A stretch of 64,000 bases of DNA, taken from positions 62,001-126,000 of the forward strand of contig CAZHHX010000003.1 in NCBI GenBank assembly GCA_964532465.1, read 5' to 3'. Positions within the stretch are counted from its first letter, which is position 1; each line of letters begins with the position of its first letter. The notes beneath the pieces are model-generated. The model saw only the letters and a program-made list of their open reading frames with translations, was not told where the DNA came from and ran no database searches. The translations under genes were made by a program, and so were the position numbers. Positions 17,276 to 26,083 of this stretch are shown in pieces. Origin of the DNA: JAPLKB01 sp964532465 (GTDB lineage: Bacteria; Desulfobacterota; Syntrophorhabdia; Syntrophorhabdales; Syntrophorhabdaceae).

Positions 17276-19330
17276 ATGGAACCTGACAGATTAAATAAAA
17301 ATATCTTGTCTCCCGATAATGGAAATTCCAGTGACATAAGCATCAATAACAATAAATGCCGCAGATGTTTCTATTGTATTCAGATATGTCCCGCAAAAGC
17401 CATCAAAGTTGATAAAAACAGCATTAAGATTATCCCTGAACGGTGCATCCTCTGCGGAAGCTGTATAACTTCCTGTCCCCGTCAGGCATTGGATTACAAG
17501 AGCGGTCTCGATCACGTGAAAAAGCTCTTATCCGATAAGGAACCTGTCATTGCCTGTCTGGACCCCGCGTTTCCGGCAGATCTCAATATGTGCAGCCCTG
17601 GACAACTGGCCACAACATTGAAAACTATCGGCTTTACAGAGGTCTGGGAGGGCGCCTTCGGCGCTGAGCTGATAAGCAGGGCTTACAGAAAACTCCTTTC
17701 AAAAGAAACCGGCAGGACAATGATTTCTTCCTTCTGTCCTGTAATAGTTTTTTACATTCAGAAATACCTTCCCCAGTTAATTCCCAATATCGCACCCATC
17801 GTTTCTCCAATGATCGCTATAGGTAGGGTTGCCCGCAGGATAAAGGGGGCAGGATGGAAGATTGTTTATATCACGCCTTGTATGGCTCAGGTAAGAGAGA
17901 TGAATGTTCCTGACGTTGCCGGGGTCATTGATGAAGTAATCACCTTCCGTGATATCAGACGATTAATTGACAGTAAAGGCATTAATTGTAATGAGCTTGA
18001 TGAAACTGATTTTGATGGTCCGAAGCCTTATCTCGGCAGGATAATTTCCGTTACTGCGGGCCTTTACAGAAACATTGATGCGCATTACGACATCTTAATG
18101 GACGACATCAGCGTTACCTATGGGCACAAGCGCGCTATCGGGGCGCTCAACCAATTGGCGGCAGGTTATATCAAGGCAAAATTTCTCGATTTTGTTTACT
18201 GTTTCGGCTGCGTGGATGGTCCTTTTGCCGACAGTAAACTCTCTGTACTTGGCCGACGCCAGATAGTCGTACGATACGCAAAGGCTGAAATGAAACTCCA
18301 GGATGCCTCCGACATTGAGGCAAAACTTGAAACATATAATGATATCGATCTCAGCCGGGGTTTTGATAACATGGAACAAAAACTCCCCATACCGTCAGAA
18401 GAACAGATTATGGCTATACTTAAAAAAATCGGCAAGGCCCCGCCGATGCATAACCTTGATTGCAGAGCCTGCGGGCATGAGACCTGCCGCGATAAGGCAA
18501 TCGCTGTGGCTCAAGGCATCGCTGAGACGGAATATTGCCTTCACTATCTCCTCGAAGAAAGTAAAAAAATATACCAGCAGCTTAAAAAGTCTCATAAGCA
18601 GTTGCAGATGTCACATCAGGAACTGGAACAAGCTCACGCGCAACTGATAAAAACAGAGAAATTTGCCTCTCTCGGACAGCTCGCGGCGGGCGTTGCCCAT
18701 GAAATCAATAATCCCCTTGGAACAATTACGATTTATTCCCATCTTTTACTGAAAAGCCTTGAGAATGAAGATCCCAGAAAAGAGGACCTTGAATTGATTA
18801 TAAGCGAAGCAAGCCGCGCGAAAGACATTGTCCAGGGGCTTCTGAGCTTCGCCAGGGAAACCAAGCTCCGGGAGTCCGAGATGTATATAAATGATCTGCT
18901 GGAAGATGTCCTTGCCCTTATCACAAATCAACCCATGTTCTATAACATTAAGATAGAAAAGTCCTTTTATCCGGACATACCCGCAATCATTGCCGACGAG
19001 ACCAAGCTTAAGCAGGTTTTTCTGAATATTATTCTGAATGCCGCTCAAGCCATGGAAGGAAAGGGGAAACTGACTATCAGCACAACAGCCGACAAAAAGC
19101 AGATTAAGATCAGAATACAGGATACTGGTCCCGGTATCCCGCCTGAAAACATGGACAAACTCTTCTCTCCGTTTTTTACCACAAAAGAGAAGGGGACAGG
19201 GCTTGGGCTTGCCATCTCTTACGGCATAATCGAGCATCATAAAGGTAAAATAGATGTTTATTCGGAGCTTGAAAAGGGGAGCACTTTTACCATAATCCTT
19301 CCCATAACAAAATGTGAAGATATATTGTGA
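17276..19330 (+). CDS. [FeFe]-hydrogenase-like sensor histidine kinase
   Basis: 684 residues, cytoplasmic. Two [4Fe-4S] motifs come first (C28/31/34/38 and C57/60/63/67). A hydrogenase large-subunit C-terminal-like domain (about 85-335) follows, with possible H-cluster cysteines C154 (S-S-F-C-P), C202 (T-P-C-M) and C309/C312 (C-F-G-C). Then a further Fe-S motif (C396/399/404/421), a coiled coil (425-460), and HisKA with A-H-E-I-N-N-P (H475) and HATPase_c. In related sensory hydrogenases the domain is thought to sense H2 or redox state and control the kinase. In the first motif Phe153 replaces the proton-relay Cys of catalytic enzymes, so catalysis is doubtful. An ATG at 17265 in another frame stops at once; 17276 is the start. 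Confidence 0.88.
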   Translation: MEPDRLNKNILSPDNGNSSDISINNNKCRRCFYCIQICPAKAIKVDKNSIKIIPERCILCGSCITSCPRQALDYKSGLDHVKKLLSDKEPVIACLDPAFPADLNMCSPGQLATTLKTIGFTEVWEGAFGAELISRAYRKLLSKETGRTMISSFCPVIVFYIQKYLPQLIPNIAPIVSPMIAIGRVARRIKGAGWKIVYITPCMAQVREMNVPDVAGVIDEVITFRDIRRLIDSKGINCNELDETDFDGPKPYLGRIISVTAGLYRNIDAHYDILMDDISVTYGHKRAIGALNQLAAGYIKAKFLDFVYCFGCVDGPFADSKLSVLGRRQIVVRYAKAEMKLQDASDIEAKLETYNDIDLSRGFDNMEQKLPIPSEEQIMAILKKIGKAPPMHNLDCRACGHETCRDKAIAVAQGIAETEYCLHYLLEESKKIYQQLKKSHKQLQMSHQELEQAHAQLIKTEKFASLGQLAAGVAHEINNPLGTITIYSHLLLKSLENEDPRKEDLELIISEASRAKDIVQGLLSFARETKLRESEMYINDLLEDVLALITNQPMFYNIKIEKSFYPDIPAIIADETKLKQVFLNIILNAAQAMEGKGKLTISTTADKKQIKIRIQDTGPGIPPENMDKLFSPFFTTKEKGTGLGLAISYGIIEHHKGKIDVYSELEKGSTFTIILPITKCEDIL

Positions 19331-19400
19331 TGATATAATGAAGGGAAAAGGGGATTTATATAAAATAATTGTTTAAAAATAAATAAAGGGAGAAGAGGCT

Positions 19401-19808
19401 ATGGCGAAAAAACCGAAAATACTGCTTGTCGACAATGATGTGGATTTTATAGACCTGAATAAGGCTGTCCTCGAAAACAGCGGATTCGAAGTGGCAGTTG
19501 CATACGCAGGCCGCGAGGTAATGGACAAGGTCAAATTTGAACAGCCTGATGTAATCGTTCTTGACCTGATGATGGAGAAGCATGATACCGGTTTTGGCGT
19601 TGCAAAGGCACTGAAGGCTGACCCCGCGTATAGAAACATCCCCATATTGATGCTCACGGCAGTCCTTGGTGAAACAGGCATGGATTTTAACCAGGAACTT
19701 GACGGCTATTGGATGAAGACAGATGAATTTGCAAATAAACCGCTTACACCTGAAGAATTGATAAATAAGATAACTGGTTTGTTTGCCAGATCCGTTTTAA
19801 CAGCTTGA
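19401..19808 (+). CDS. single-domain response regulator
   Basis: 135 residues, only a receiver domain. Acidic pocket V-D-N-D near residue 10, phospho-acceptor in V-L-D-L-M-M, T/S switch in M-L-T-A and a Lys (K-P-L) near the end. A short insertion (D-G-Y-W-M-K-T-D-E) precedes the K-P. AGGGAGAAGAGG-like ribosome site upstream. It lies 70 bases after the hydrogenase-like kinase and is its likely phosphorylation target, or relays phosphate onward. Confidence 0.88.
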   Translation: MAKKPKILLVDNDVDFIDLNKAVLENSGFEVAVAYAGREVMDKVKFEQPDVIVLDLMMEKHDTGFGVAKALKADPAYRNIPILMLTAVLGETGMDFNQELDGYWMKTDEFANKPLTPEELINKITGLFARSVLTA

Positions 19809-19841
19809 GCGAATTGAACGGTTTTAGTCGGCTGGTGATTG

Positions 19842-21338
19842 ATGGATGACAAGATAACGATTCTGGTCGTTGATGATGAGAAAGGTATCCGCGAGGGGTG
19901 CAGGAGAATCCTTACAGGAGAGGGTTTTACCGCTGATGCGGCAAACAGCGGTAAAGAAGGTCTGGAAATGGTAAAGGCAAGGGCCTATGACCTTATGCTT
20001 GTTGATTTGATGATGCCCGGCATGGGCGGTCTGGAGATGATGGAACAGGTAAAGCAGATTGACCCTGAAATTATCATGATCGTTATCACCGGTTTTGCCA
20101 CCATTGAAACTGCCGTTGATGCCATGAAGCGCGGCGCCTACGACTATATTCCAAAGCCATTCACCCCTGACCAGTTGCTTGCCTTTGTAAACAGAGGCTT
20201 GGAGAAACGCCGCCTCAGTATGCAAACAAAGATGCTCATGGAGGAAAGAGATCAAAAACTCCTTGAAGTCGCGAATGAACGTTCGAAGATACACACAATA
20301 GTTAACTCCATCGCTGACGGCATACTGGTAATCAATAGGGAGCACCAGCTTGTACTCTTTAACCCTGCCGCGATAAAAATGCTCGCATTAAACGGAAAGT
20401 TTGAACCCGGCAAGGATATTAACGAAATCATCCTCAACAAGGACTTGATAAATATTATTGAAAAGGGATTCAGTTCCGAATTATCACAATATACAATGCT
20501 GTCCGAAGAAATGGAACTTCCGCCTCCGATAAATAAAACACTTATGGTAAATGTCTCAAAAGTGCGGGATGAGACCGGACAGGATTTCGGGGTTGTCAGC
20601 ACATTGCGTGACATCACAAGCCTGAAAGAGATCAACCAGATAAAATCGCAATTTGTAGCAATGGTAACTCACGAATTGCGAGCCCCGCTTTCCGCCATTG
20701 AAGGGTATCTCTCCGCCTATTTAACCCAGGCGGCAGGAACAGACCCTCAGATGTATAAACAGATGATGGCGCGGGCGAAACAGCGGGCGCATTCCTTGCT
20801 GGAGCTTGTAAATGACCTTTTGCAGTACAGCCGTCTTGAGGTAAAATCCGTTGCGAGAAAGAAGGAACCTCTCAATATTTCCGAAATTATTCTGAATACC
20901 GTAGAATTGCTTAAAGTGCAGGGCACAGCAAAAGACCTTAAATTTGAGATGGATATACCCGACCATCTGCCTCTTATCGAGGCCGACCGCACTGAAATGG
21001 AACAACTGTTTACGAATCTTGTCTCCAACGCGATTAAATACAATGTTAAAAACGGCCAGGTAATGATATCGGCCAGACCGGACAATAATTTTTTACACAT
21101 TACCGTGGCTGACACAGGGATAGGGATTGATGAAGAGAACCTGCCCTGTATTTTTGATGAGTTTTATCGCGTATGCGGAGCTGAGACCAGGTATGTTACC
21201 GGCACCGGCCTTGGACTGTCTATAGTAAAAAAGATTGTGGAATCACATTTCGGCCATATTAAAATCGATAGTAAGATAGGCAAAGGTACGGCATTTACCG
21301 TTATGTTGCCGATTCAGCAAGGTAAAGAATCACAATAA
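19842..21338 (+). CDS. hybrid response regulator-PAS-histidine kinase
   Basis: About 498 residues from ATG 19842, which follows an in-frame TTG directly. Domains: receiver (1-120; V-D-D-E pocket, V-D-L-M-M phospho-Asp, K-P-F), short coiled coil, PAS (about 150-260), HisKA with M-V-T-H-E-L-R-A-P-L, and HATPase_c with N-A-I-K-Y-N, D-T-G-I-G-I and G-T-G-L-G-L-S-I-V. No membrane segments, so it is cytoplasmic. It probably receives phosphate from the hydrogenase-like kinase. No DNA-binding output domain is encoded in this cluster, so the final target is elsewhere or is the adjacent enzyme. Confidence 0.88.
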   Translation: MDDKITILVVDDEKGIREGCRRILTGEGFTADAANSGKEGLEMVKARAYDLMLVDLMMPGMGGLEMMEQVKQIDPEIIMIVITGFATIETAVDAMKRGAYDYIPKPFTPDQLLAFVNRGLEKRRLSMQTKMLMEERDQKLLEVANERSKIHTIVNSIADGILVINREHQLVLFNPAAIKMLALNGKFEPGKDINEIILNKDLINIIEKGFSSELSQYTMLSEEMELPPPINKTLMVNVSKVRDETGQDFGVVSTLRDITSLKEINQIKSQFVAMVTHELRAPLSAIEGYLSAYLTQAAGTDPQMYKQMMARAKQRAHSLLELVNDLLQYSRLEVKSVARKKEPLNISEIILNTVELLKVQGTAKDLKFEMDIPDHLPLIEADRTEMEQLFTNLVSNAIKYNVKNGQVMISARPDNNFLHITVADTGIGIDEENLPCIFDEFYRVCGAETRYVTGTGLGLSIVKKIVESHFGHIKIDSKIGKGTAFTVMLPIQQGKESQ

Positions 21339-21370
21339 AGTTAAATTCTACAGAGAAAAAAGGAGAAGAC

Positions 21371-23629
21371 ATGGCAAATGAACCAAAATTAAATGAAATT
21401 GTTGAAAAACAAATATTGGCAGCCTCAATCGTCCTCTTTAAAATCTATGTCCCCGATATCGTTAGAAAAGCCAGAGCCGGACAATTCGTTGTCCTGAGGG
21501 TGGACGATTACGCTGAACGTATTCCTTTAACTATAGCCGATTTTGACAGGAAAACAGGTTTACTTACGGTTATTTTCCAGGTAGTCGGATCTTCAACACA
21601 AAAAATGGAGAAATTTGAAGAGGGTCAGACAATTCTTGATGTAGTGGGACCTTTGGGAAAGCCGAGTCATATTGAGGATTTCGGAACAGTCATCTGTGTG
21701 GGCGGCGGCGTCGGCGTTGCGCCGGTATATCCAATCGCGAAAGCCCTCTTTGAAAAAGGGAATAAGGTCATCAGTATTATAGGCGCGCGGACAAAAGACA
21801 TGCTGATCCTTGAAGAAGAAATGAAGGCGGTAAGCACTGAATTATATGTAACAACAGACGACGGAACATACGGTCATCATGGATTTGTAACCGATGTTCT
21901 GAAAAAACTTATCTCAGAGAAAAGAAGAATTAATCTCGTTATAGGCATAGGGCCTATTATTATGATGAAAGCAGTATGCGATGTAACACGTCCTTTTGAA
22001 TTAAAAACCGTTGTAAGCCTGAACACAATTATGGTTGACGGGACCGGTATGTGCGGCTGCTGCCGCGCCACTGTGGGCGGGGAAACAAAGTTTGTCTGCG
22101 TTGACGGTCCTGAATTCGACGGCCATCAGGTTGAATTCAAAGAGCTGATGCTCCGGGGAAGGATGTACAACAGGGAGGAGCGTCGCGCCCTGTGGGATCA
22201 CAAATGCAAACTTGAAGAAAAAGAGAAGTCTCTGAAAAAATCAAAAAAACGTGAGCCAATGCCGGAGCAGAATCCGAAGGTGAGGATTCAGAACTTTAAT
22301 GAAGTCGCCCTGGGATACGCGAGAGAAAACGCTCTCCGAGAGGCGGCGCGCTGTCTGAACTGCAAGAATATGCCCTGTGTTGAAGGATGCCCCGTTAACG
22401 TCCAGATACCCCAGTTTATCCAGAAGATCAAGGATGGCGATTTTATGGGCGCGATCCATACGATAAAAGAAACAAACAGCCTACCGGCAGTATGCGGACG
22501 CGTCTGCCCGCAGGAAACACAATGCGAGGAGAGATGTATCCTCAGTAAAAAGGGACAACCCATTGCAATAGGCCGGCTTGAGCGTTTTGCCGCTGACTAC
22601 GAACTTGGTCAGGGCGATGTCCGCGCCCCCGAGCCTGCAAAACCTACAGGCAAAAAAGTTGCTGTAGTCGGCGCGGGGCCTGCCGGATTAACCGTAGCCG
22701 GAGAGCTTGCGAAAAAGGGACATGAGGTGACAATATTTGAAGCGCTCCATAAGGCCGGCGGCGTTCTCGTTTACGGAATTCCTGAATTCCGTCTCCCCAA
22801 GGCAATAGTCCAGAGAGAAGTGGATTATGTGGGAAAGCTCGGGGCCAAAATAAAGGTTGACATGATTGTAGGCCAGACCGCCACAGTTGATGAGCTTTTT
22901 GAACAGGGGTATGATGTTATGTTTGTCGGTACAGGCGCTGGCTTGCCCTATTTCATGGAAGTTCCCGGAGAAAATTTAAATGGCGTATATTCTGCCAATG
23001 AATTTCTTACACGGGCCAACTTGATGAAGGCATACCTTTTCCCGGAATATGATACACCGGTAAGGATTGGAAGCAAAGTAGCAGTTATCGGCGGCGGCAA
23101 CGTGGCAATGGACGCGGCAAGAATTTCAAAGCGAATGGGTGCTGACGATGTTTATCTGATTTATCGCCGCTCTCGCGCGGAGATGCCTGCCAGAGCGGAA
23201 GAAGCCCACCACGCGGAAGAAGAAGGCATCGATTTCAGACTGCTCACAGCCCCTATCCGGGTTGTAGGAGACGAAAACGGATGGGTTAAAGGCATAGAAT
23301 GCGTGAAAATGGAACTCGGCGAGCCTGACGCGTCAGGCAGGAGAAGACCTGTTGAGCTTAAAGGCTCCGAGCACATCATTGACGTTGATGTTATTATTGT
23401 AGCCATCGGACAGGGTCCCAACCCCATATTGACGTCAACAACAGAGGGCTTGAATTTAAGGAGATCCGGAAACATCGAAGCTGACCCGGAAACAGGCAAA
23501 ACCAGTAAGAAGGGGGTATTCGCAGGCGGCGACATCGTAACCGGCGCCGCCACAGTTATCCTTGCAATGGGCGCAGGCAGAAAAGCAGCAGAAGCAATGG
23601 ACGAATACCTAAGAACCGGCGAATGGTAG
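21371..23629 (+). CDS. NfnAB-type fused NAD(P)-dependent ferredoxin oxidoreductase
   Basis: 752 residues; two chains of NfnAB/SudAB joined in one. Residues 1-285 are the ferredoxin-NADP-reductase-like A part, with G-G-G-V-G-V-A-P-V and a [2Fe-2S] site D-G-T-G-M-C-G-C-C. Residues 310-752 are the glutamate-synthase-small-subunit-like B part, with an N-terminal [4Fe-4S] region (C-L-N-C-K-N-M-P-C-x3-C-P and C-G-R-V-C-P), FAD motif G-A-G-P-A-G-L and NADPH motif G-G-G-N-V-A-M-D. Relatives bifurcate electrons between NADPH, ferredoxin and NAD+, or act on sulfide or polysulfide. AGGAGAAG ribosome site. The cluster position suggests redox-linked signalling control. Confidence 0.9.
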   Translation: MANEPKLNEIVEKQILAASIVLFKIYVPDIVRKARAGQFVVLRVDDYAERIPLTIADFDRKTGLLTVIFQVVGSSTQKMEKFEEGQTILDVVGPLGKPSHIEDFGTVICVGGGVGVAPVYPIAKALFEKGNKVISIIGARTKDMLILEEEMKAVSTELYVTTDDGTYGHHGFVTDVLKKLISEKRRINLVIGIGPIIMMKAVCDVTRPFELKTVVSLNTIMVDGTGMCGCCRATVGGETKFVCVDGPEFDGHQVEFKELMLRGRMYNREERRALWDHKCKLEEKEKSLKKSKKREPMPEQNPKVRIQNFNEVALGYARENALREAARCLNCKNMPCVEGCPVNVQIPQFIQKIKDGDFMGAIHTIKETNSLPAVCGRVCPQETQCEERCILSKKGQPIAIGRLERFAADYELGQGDVRAPEPAKPTGKKVAVVGAGPAGLTVAGELAKKGHEVTIFEALHKAGGVLVYGIPEFRLPKAIVQREVDYVGKLGAKIKVDMIVGQTATVDELFEQGYDVMFVGTGAGLPYFMEVPGENLNGVYSANEFLTRANLMKAYLFPEYDTPVRIGSKVAVIGGGNVAMDAARISKRMGADDVYLIYRRSRAEMPARAEEAHHAEEEGIDFRLLTAPIRVVGDENGWVKGIECVKMELGEPDASGRRRPVELKGSEHIIDVDVIIVAIGQGPNPILTSTTEGLNLRRSGNIEADPETGKTSKKGVFAGGDIVTGAATVILAMGAGRKAAEAMDEYLRTGEW

Positions 23630-23638
23630 CAGGTGCAG

Positions 23639-23660
23639 GCGATCCTGCAGGCAGGATCGC
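23639..23660. repeat. short perfect hairpin after the NfnAB gene
   Basis: GCGATCCTGC and its exact complement GCAGGATCGC separated by two bases, 10 bases after the stop. No T-run follows. It may stabilise the 3' end of the message ahead of the stronger terminator downstream. Confidence 0.6.
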
Positions 23661-23699
23661 GGTTATTGCCTCTTATAGATTGGCATGGTTTTAAAAGGC

Positions 23700-23754
23700 A
23701 ACAATAACAAAAAGGGGAACCGGAAGTATCCCGGTTCCCCTTTTTGTTATTGTT
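23700..23754. terminator. bidirectional intrinsic terminator with perfect 24-bp arms
   Basis: Arms 23700-23723 and 23731-23754 are exactly complementary, with a 7-base loop. The GGGGAACCGG core is flanked by A5 and T5, so both strands give a GC-rich stem followed by a T-run. It lies between the convergent NfnAB gene and the alpha-amylase gene and should stop transcription in both directions. Confidence 0.92.
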
Positions 23755-23761
23755 ATTGGAA

Positions 23762-25081
23762 TTACTTGTAAAGCCACATCTGCGCTTCACGGGGCGCTAT
23801 CGCAAAATCAAAATAATCGCCTGTCAGATTCATTTCATAACCATGAATCTGACAGCGATAGATGCCTTGACGAAGGCCCCATGTCCTGATTTTGGGATGC
23901 TGCCAGGCATCCGTCTTATTTATGACAACAATTCCACAATCTCCACGGACAAAAACAATAAAACCGTCGTCCTCAAAGAGTGAACGCTGCAATGTACCGT
24001 GAACAGCATTGTGAAACCGGATCATTGCCGTCATATCATTCCGCGCCCATGAATTCGCCCAACGATTATAATCTTCAGGGTATCTGCCGATACTCTGATT
24101 GTTGTCCGAATACACGAGCGGTACGCCTCCGTCACGTCCCATCAGGTAGACATTTGCAAGGTATTCATCCTGTGGATTTAACATTACTCCCCGAAAACCA
24201 TCATTATTCGGCATATCATGGGTCACGCTGAACGTTACGGCCCGCCACGAAGGCAGGGCCTGCTTAAACGCTGCCGGATCAGCCAGTTCACGCATGCTTC
24301 CGTTCATGGAAAATGCCCTTCTCAATGTCTCATGGAGGGGAAAATCATAGAAAGAAATATACGTATCACTAAATAAGGGCCAGAGGAACAGCCCCTCCTC
24401 CCGATCGTTTGATGTCAGGTCTTCTCCGAAAATATATTTCCCCGATGTATAGGCTGATTCAAATACCCTCTTTAGATGATCTTCCGGAAGATGTTTTATG
24501 GCATCCACGCGATAGCCGTCAAACTGCATTTCATCCAAGGCTTTCAAACAAGTAAGCTGCTGCTCAATTACCCATTGGTTCATATCAAGATCAGGCAGAC
24601 CCGAAAGAGAATGCTCAGTTGCCTCATGGAGGTCCATCCAATTCAGGATATTCCCGTCCGTATTGAAGTCCCATGGAGAAAATAACCCCACGTCGAGATT
24701 ACCATAGAGTCTGTCTTTCTCAAATTTCTCACGTTCCTGCCTGTACCGCACAAGCTCGGCACCACCGGGAAAATTGAGACGATCAGAACGGTTTTCATTT
24801 GCCATATGGTTAAAAACTATATCCGCATAAATCCGCACACCATGGGAATGCAACGCGGCAACAGCCCTTTCAATATCAGCCTTGTTGCCCAGATATGAAC
24901 GGAGAATACGATAATCTTTGGGCTGATACCGCTGCCACCACTCCTTCCCAGATTCATCATCCCGACTATAAAGAGGCGGCGAAATCAGCACCGCCCCGTA
25001 ACCGAGCGCAGCAATTTTTTCCGCCTTATCCGCTATATCAGCATAAGGCCAGTCAAAGGCATGGAGTATTACATCATTCAT
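23762..25081 (-). CDS. alpha-amylase family (GH13) glycoside hydrolase
   Basis: 439 residues, no signal peptide, so cytoplasmic. The four GH13 regions are seen: Y-A-D-I-V-F-N-H (D87...H92), G-Y-R-V-D-A-I-K-H (nucleophile D193), F-G-E-D (acid/base E220) and V-T-H-D (H288, D289). The third is short of the usual E-x-W. The protein likely hydrolyses internal alpha-1,4 bonds of glycogen or maltodextrin. A second glucan enzyme (GH57) lies at 57184-59328. The DUF1186 gene ends 31 bases upstream on the same strand, so the two may be cotranscribed. Confidence 0.88.
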   Translation of the reverse strand: MNDVILHAFDWPYADIADKAEKIAALGYGAVLISPPLYSRDDESGKEWWQRYQPKDYRILRSYLGNKADIERAVAALHSHGVRIYADIVFNHMANENRSDRLNFPGGAELVRYRQEREKFEKDRLYGNLDVGLFSPWDFNTDGNILNWMDLHEATEHSLSGLPDLDMNQWVIEQQLTCLKALDEMQFDGYRVDAIKHLPEDHLKRVFESAYTSGKYIFGEDLTSNDREEGLFLWPLFSDTYISFYDFPLHETLRRAFSMNGSMRELADPAAFKQALPSWRAVTFSVTHDMPNNDGFRGVMLNPQDEYLANVYLMGRDGGVPLVYSDNNQSIGRYPEDYNRWANSWARNDMTAMIRFHNAVHGTLQRSLFEDDGFIVFVRGDCGIVVINKTDAWQHPKIRTWGLRQGIYRCQIHGYEMNLTGDYFDFAIAPREAQMWLYK

Positions 25082-25112
25082 GGCAGCCCCCTATATTCTG
25101 ATACAATTTCAT

Positions 25113-25985
25113 TTACCGCCTGTTTTTCTTTTTGGATGCTTTCGCGATTTTCTTTTTGGCGCGATTCTTGTTTTTTTCATTTTTACGAATTTTTGCTTGG
25201 TCTATGAATGGTGGTTTATATACTATGTCTTTATTTTCATTGAAACATGCAAACCACGAAAGATAGTCGTGAATGTTTGTATAGAGTCTCCTGTCAACAT
25301 ATGACCTCAATTGATTAAGCACTTCTTCCTTGTCGCGGGCAGCCTCTTTTTCTATTTCTTCAAGGCTCACATAACTTTCATCGATAAGGCCGTCGTCATA
25401 GGCCTTGCGGATAATCTCCAAAGCCTCTCCGGGATGAAGGTCGGTAAGGGCATTTGCAACGGAGCACCAGAAGTCGGTGTCTTCTTCGGCTTCCGTGCCG
25501 GTAAAAAGACCGGAAAGAAAGTCGACAACCTCTTCGCGGCTGACCATTCCTCTCGATACAGCGTAGGTAAGAGCATCAACGGCTGCGCCTCGCACATAAA
25601 CATAGACATCCTGATTGAGAACCAGATTTTTAATAGCATCAAGAGAATTGCCGCATGTTAAGAAAAGCAAGGCCGGGAGTGTTTCCGTTACCATATCTCC
25701 CCAGAGCTCCTCCCTCTCTTCATCGTTGATGCAAAAAGCACGGATAATGGGCAGGTGCGCGCCCGGCTCCTGAAAATATCCGAGCAGCGCCACTGCGTAA
25801 ACATTGGCATAATGCTCTTTTTCCCCATACGCCTGCGGTTCCGCGGCAATGTCTTCAAGAATGCGGATCAGATGCGGTGTTATCTCGTCTTTAAGGGTAA
25901 CGGCCTCTTCCATTTCTTCTTTTTTGTATTTTCCGTCAAAATGGTCAAAGGCGGAAATGATCCGTTGTATTCTGTCCTCAGTCAT
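25113..25985 (-). CDS. DUF1186 domain protein
   Basis: 290 residues, almost all helical. The family pattern is clear from the repeated helices after I-T-P-H-L-I-R-I-L and the Y-A-V-A-L-L-G-Y-F segment, which resemble HEAT-like repeats; the C-terminus (last 25 residues) is strongly basic (K/R-rich) and may bind nucleic acid or a membrane surface. Start ATG 25985 has a GAGGAG site 6 bases before it. That leader is fused directly to a fragment of hsdM, so the gene was brought here by a deletion. Function unknown. Confidence 0.7.
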   Translation of the reverse strand: MTEDRIQRIISAFDHFDGKYKKEEMEEAVTLKDEITPHLIRILEDIAAEPQAYGEKEHYANVYAVALLGYFQEPGAHLPIIRAFCINDEEREELWGDMVTETLPALLFLTCGNSLDAIKNLVLNQDVYVYVRGAAVDALTYAVSRGMVSREEVVDFLSGLFTGTEAEEDTDFWCSVANALTDLHPGEALEIIRKAYDDGLIDESYVSLEEIEKEAARDKEEVLNQLRSYVDRRLYTNIHDYLSWFACFNENKDIVYKPPFIDQAKIRKNEKNKNRAKKKIAKASKKKNRR

Positions 25986-26073
25986 TCTGTTCTCCTCTTG
26001 TAGGGTCAGGCAATTTTCCTACCAGTACATCCCGTGCAGTATCAATGCGGCGCTTTGTTTCGTTGTCGAGCAA
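25978..26073 (-). pseudogene. hsdM N-terminal remnant (about 25 codons)
   Basis: From a TTG at 26073 the frame reads L-D-N-E-T-K-R-R-I-D-T-A-R-D-V-L-V-G-K and on to L-P-D-P, matching the start of a common type I HsdM subfamily where the next residues would be Q-V-E-Q-I-T. Instead it runs into the leader of the DUF1186 gene and stops at 25978. Nothing of the methylase core remains. It follows the four-helix-bundle gene by 10 bases, the normal arrangement in intact operons as I recall them. Confidence 0.75.
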
Positions 26074-26083
26074 ATGAATCTCC

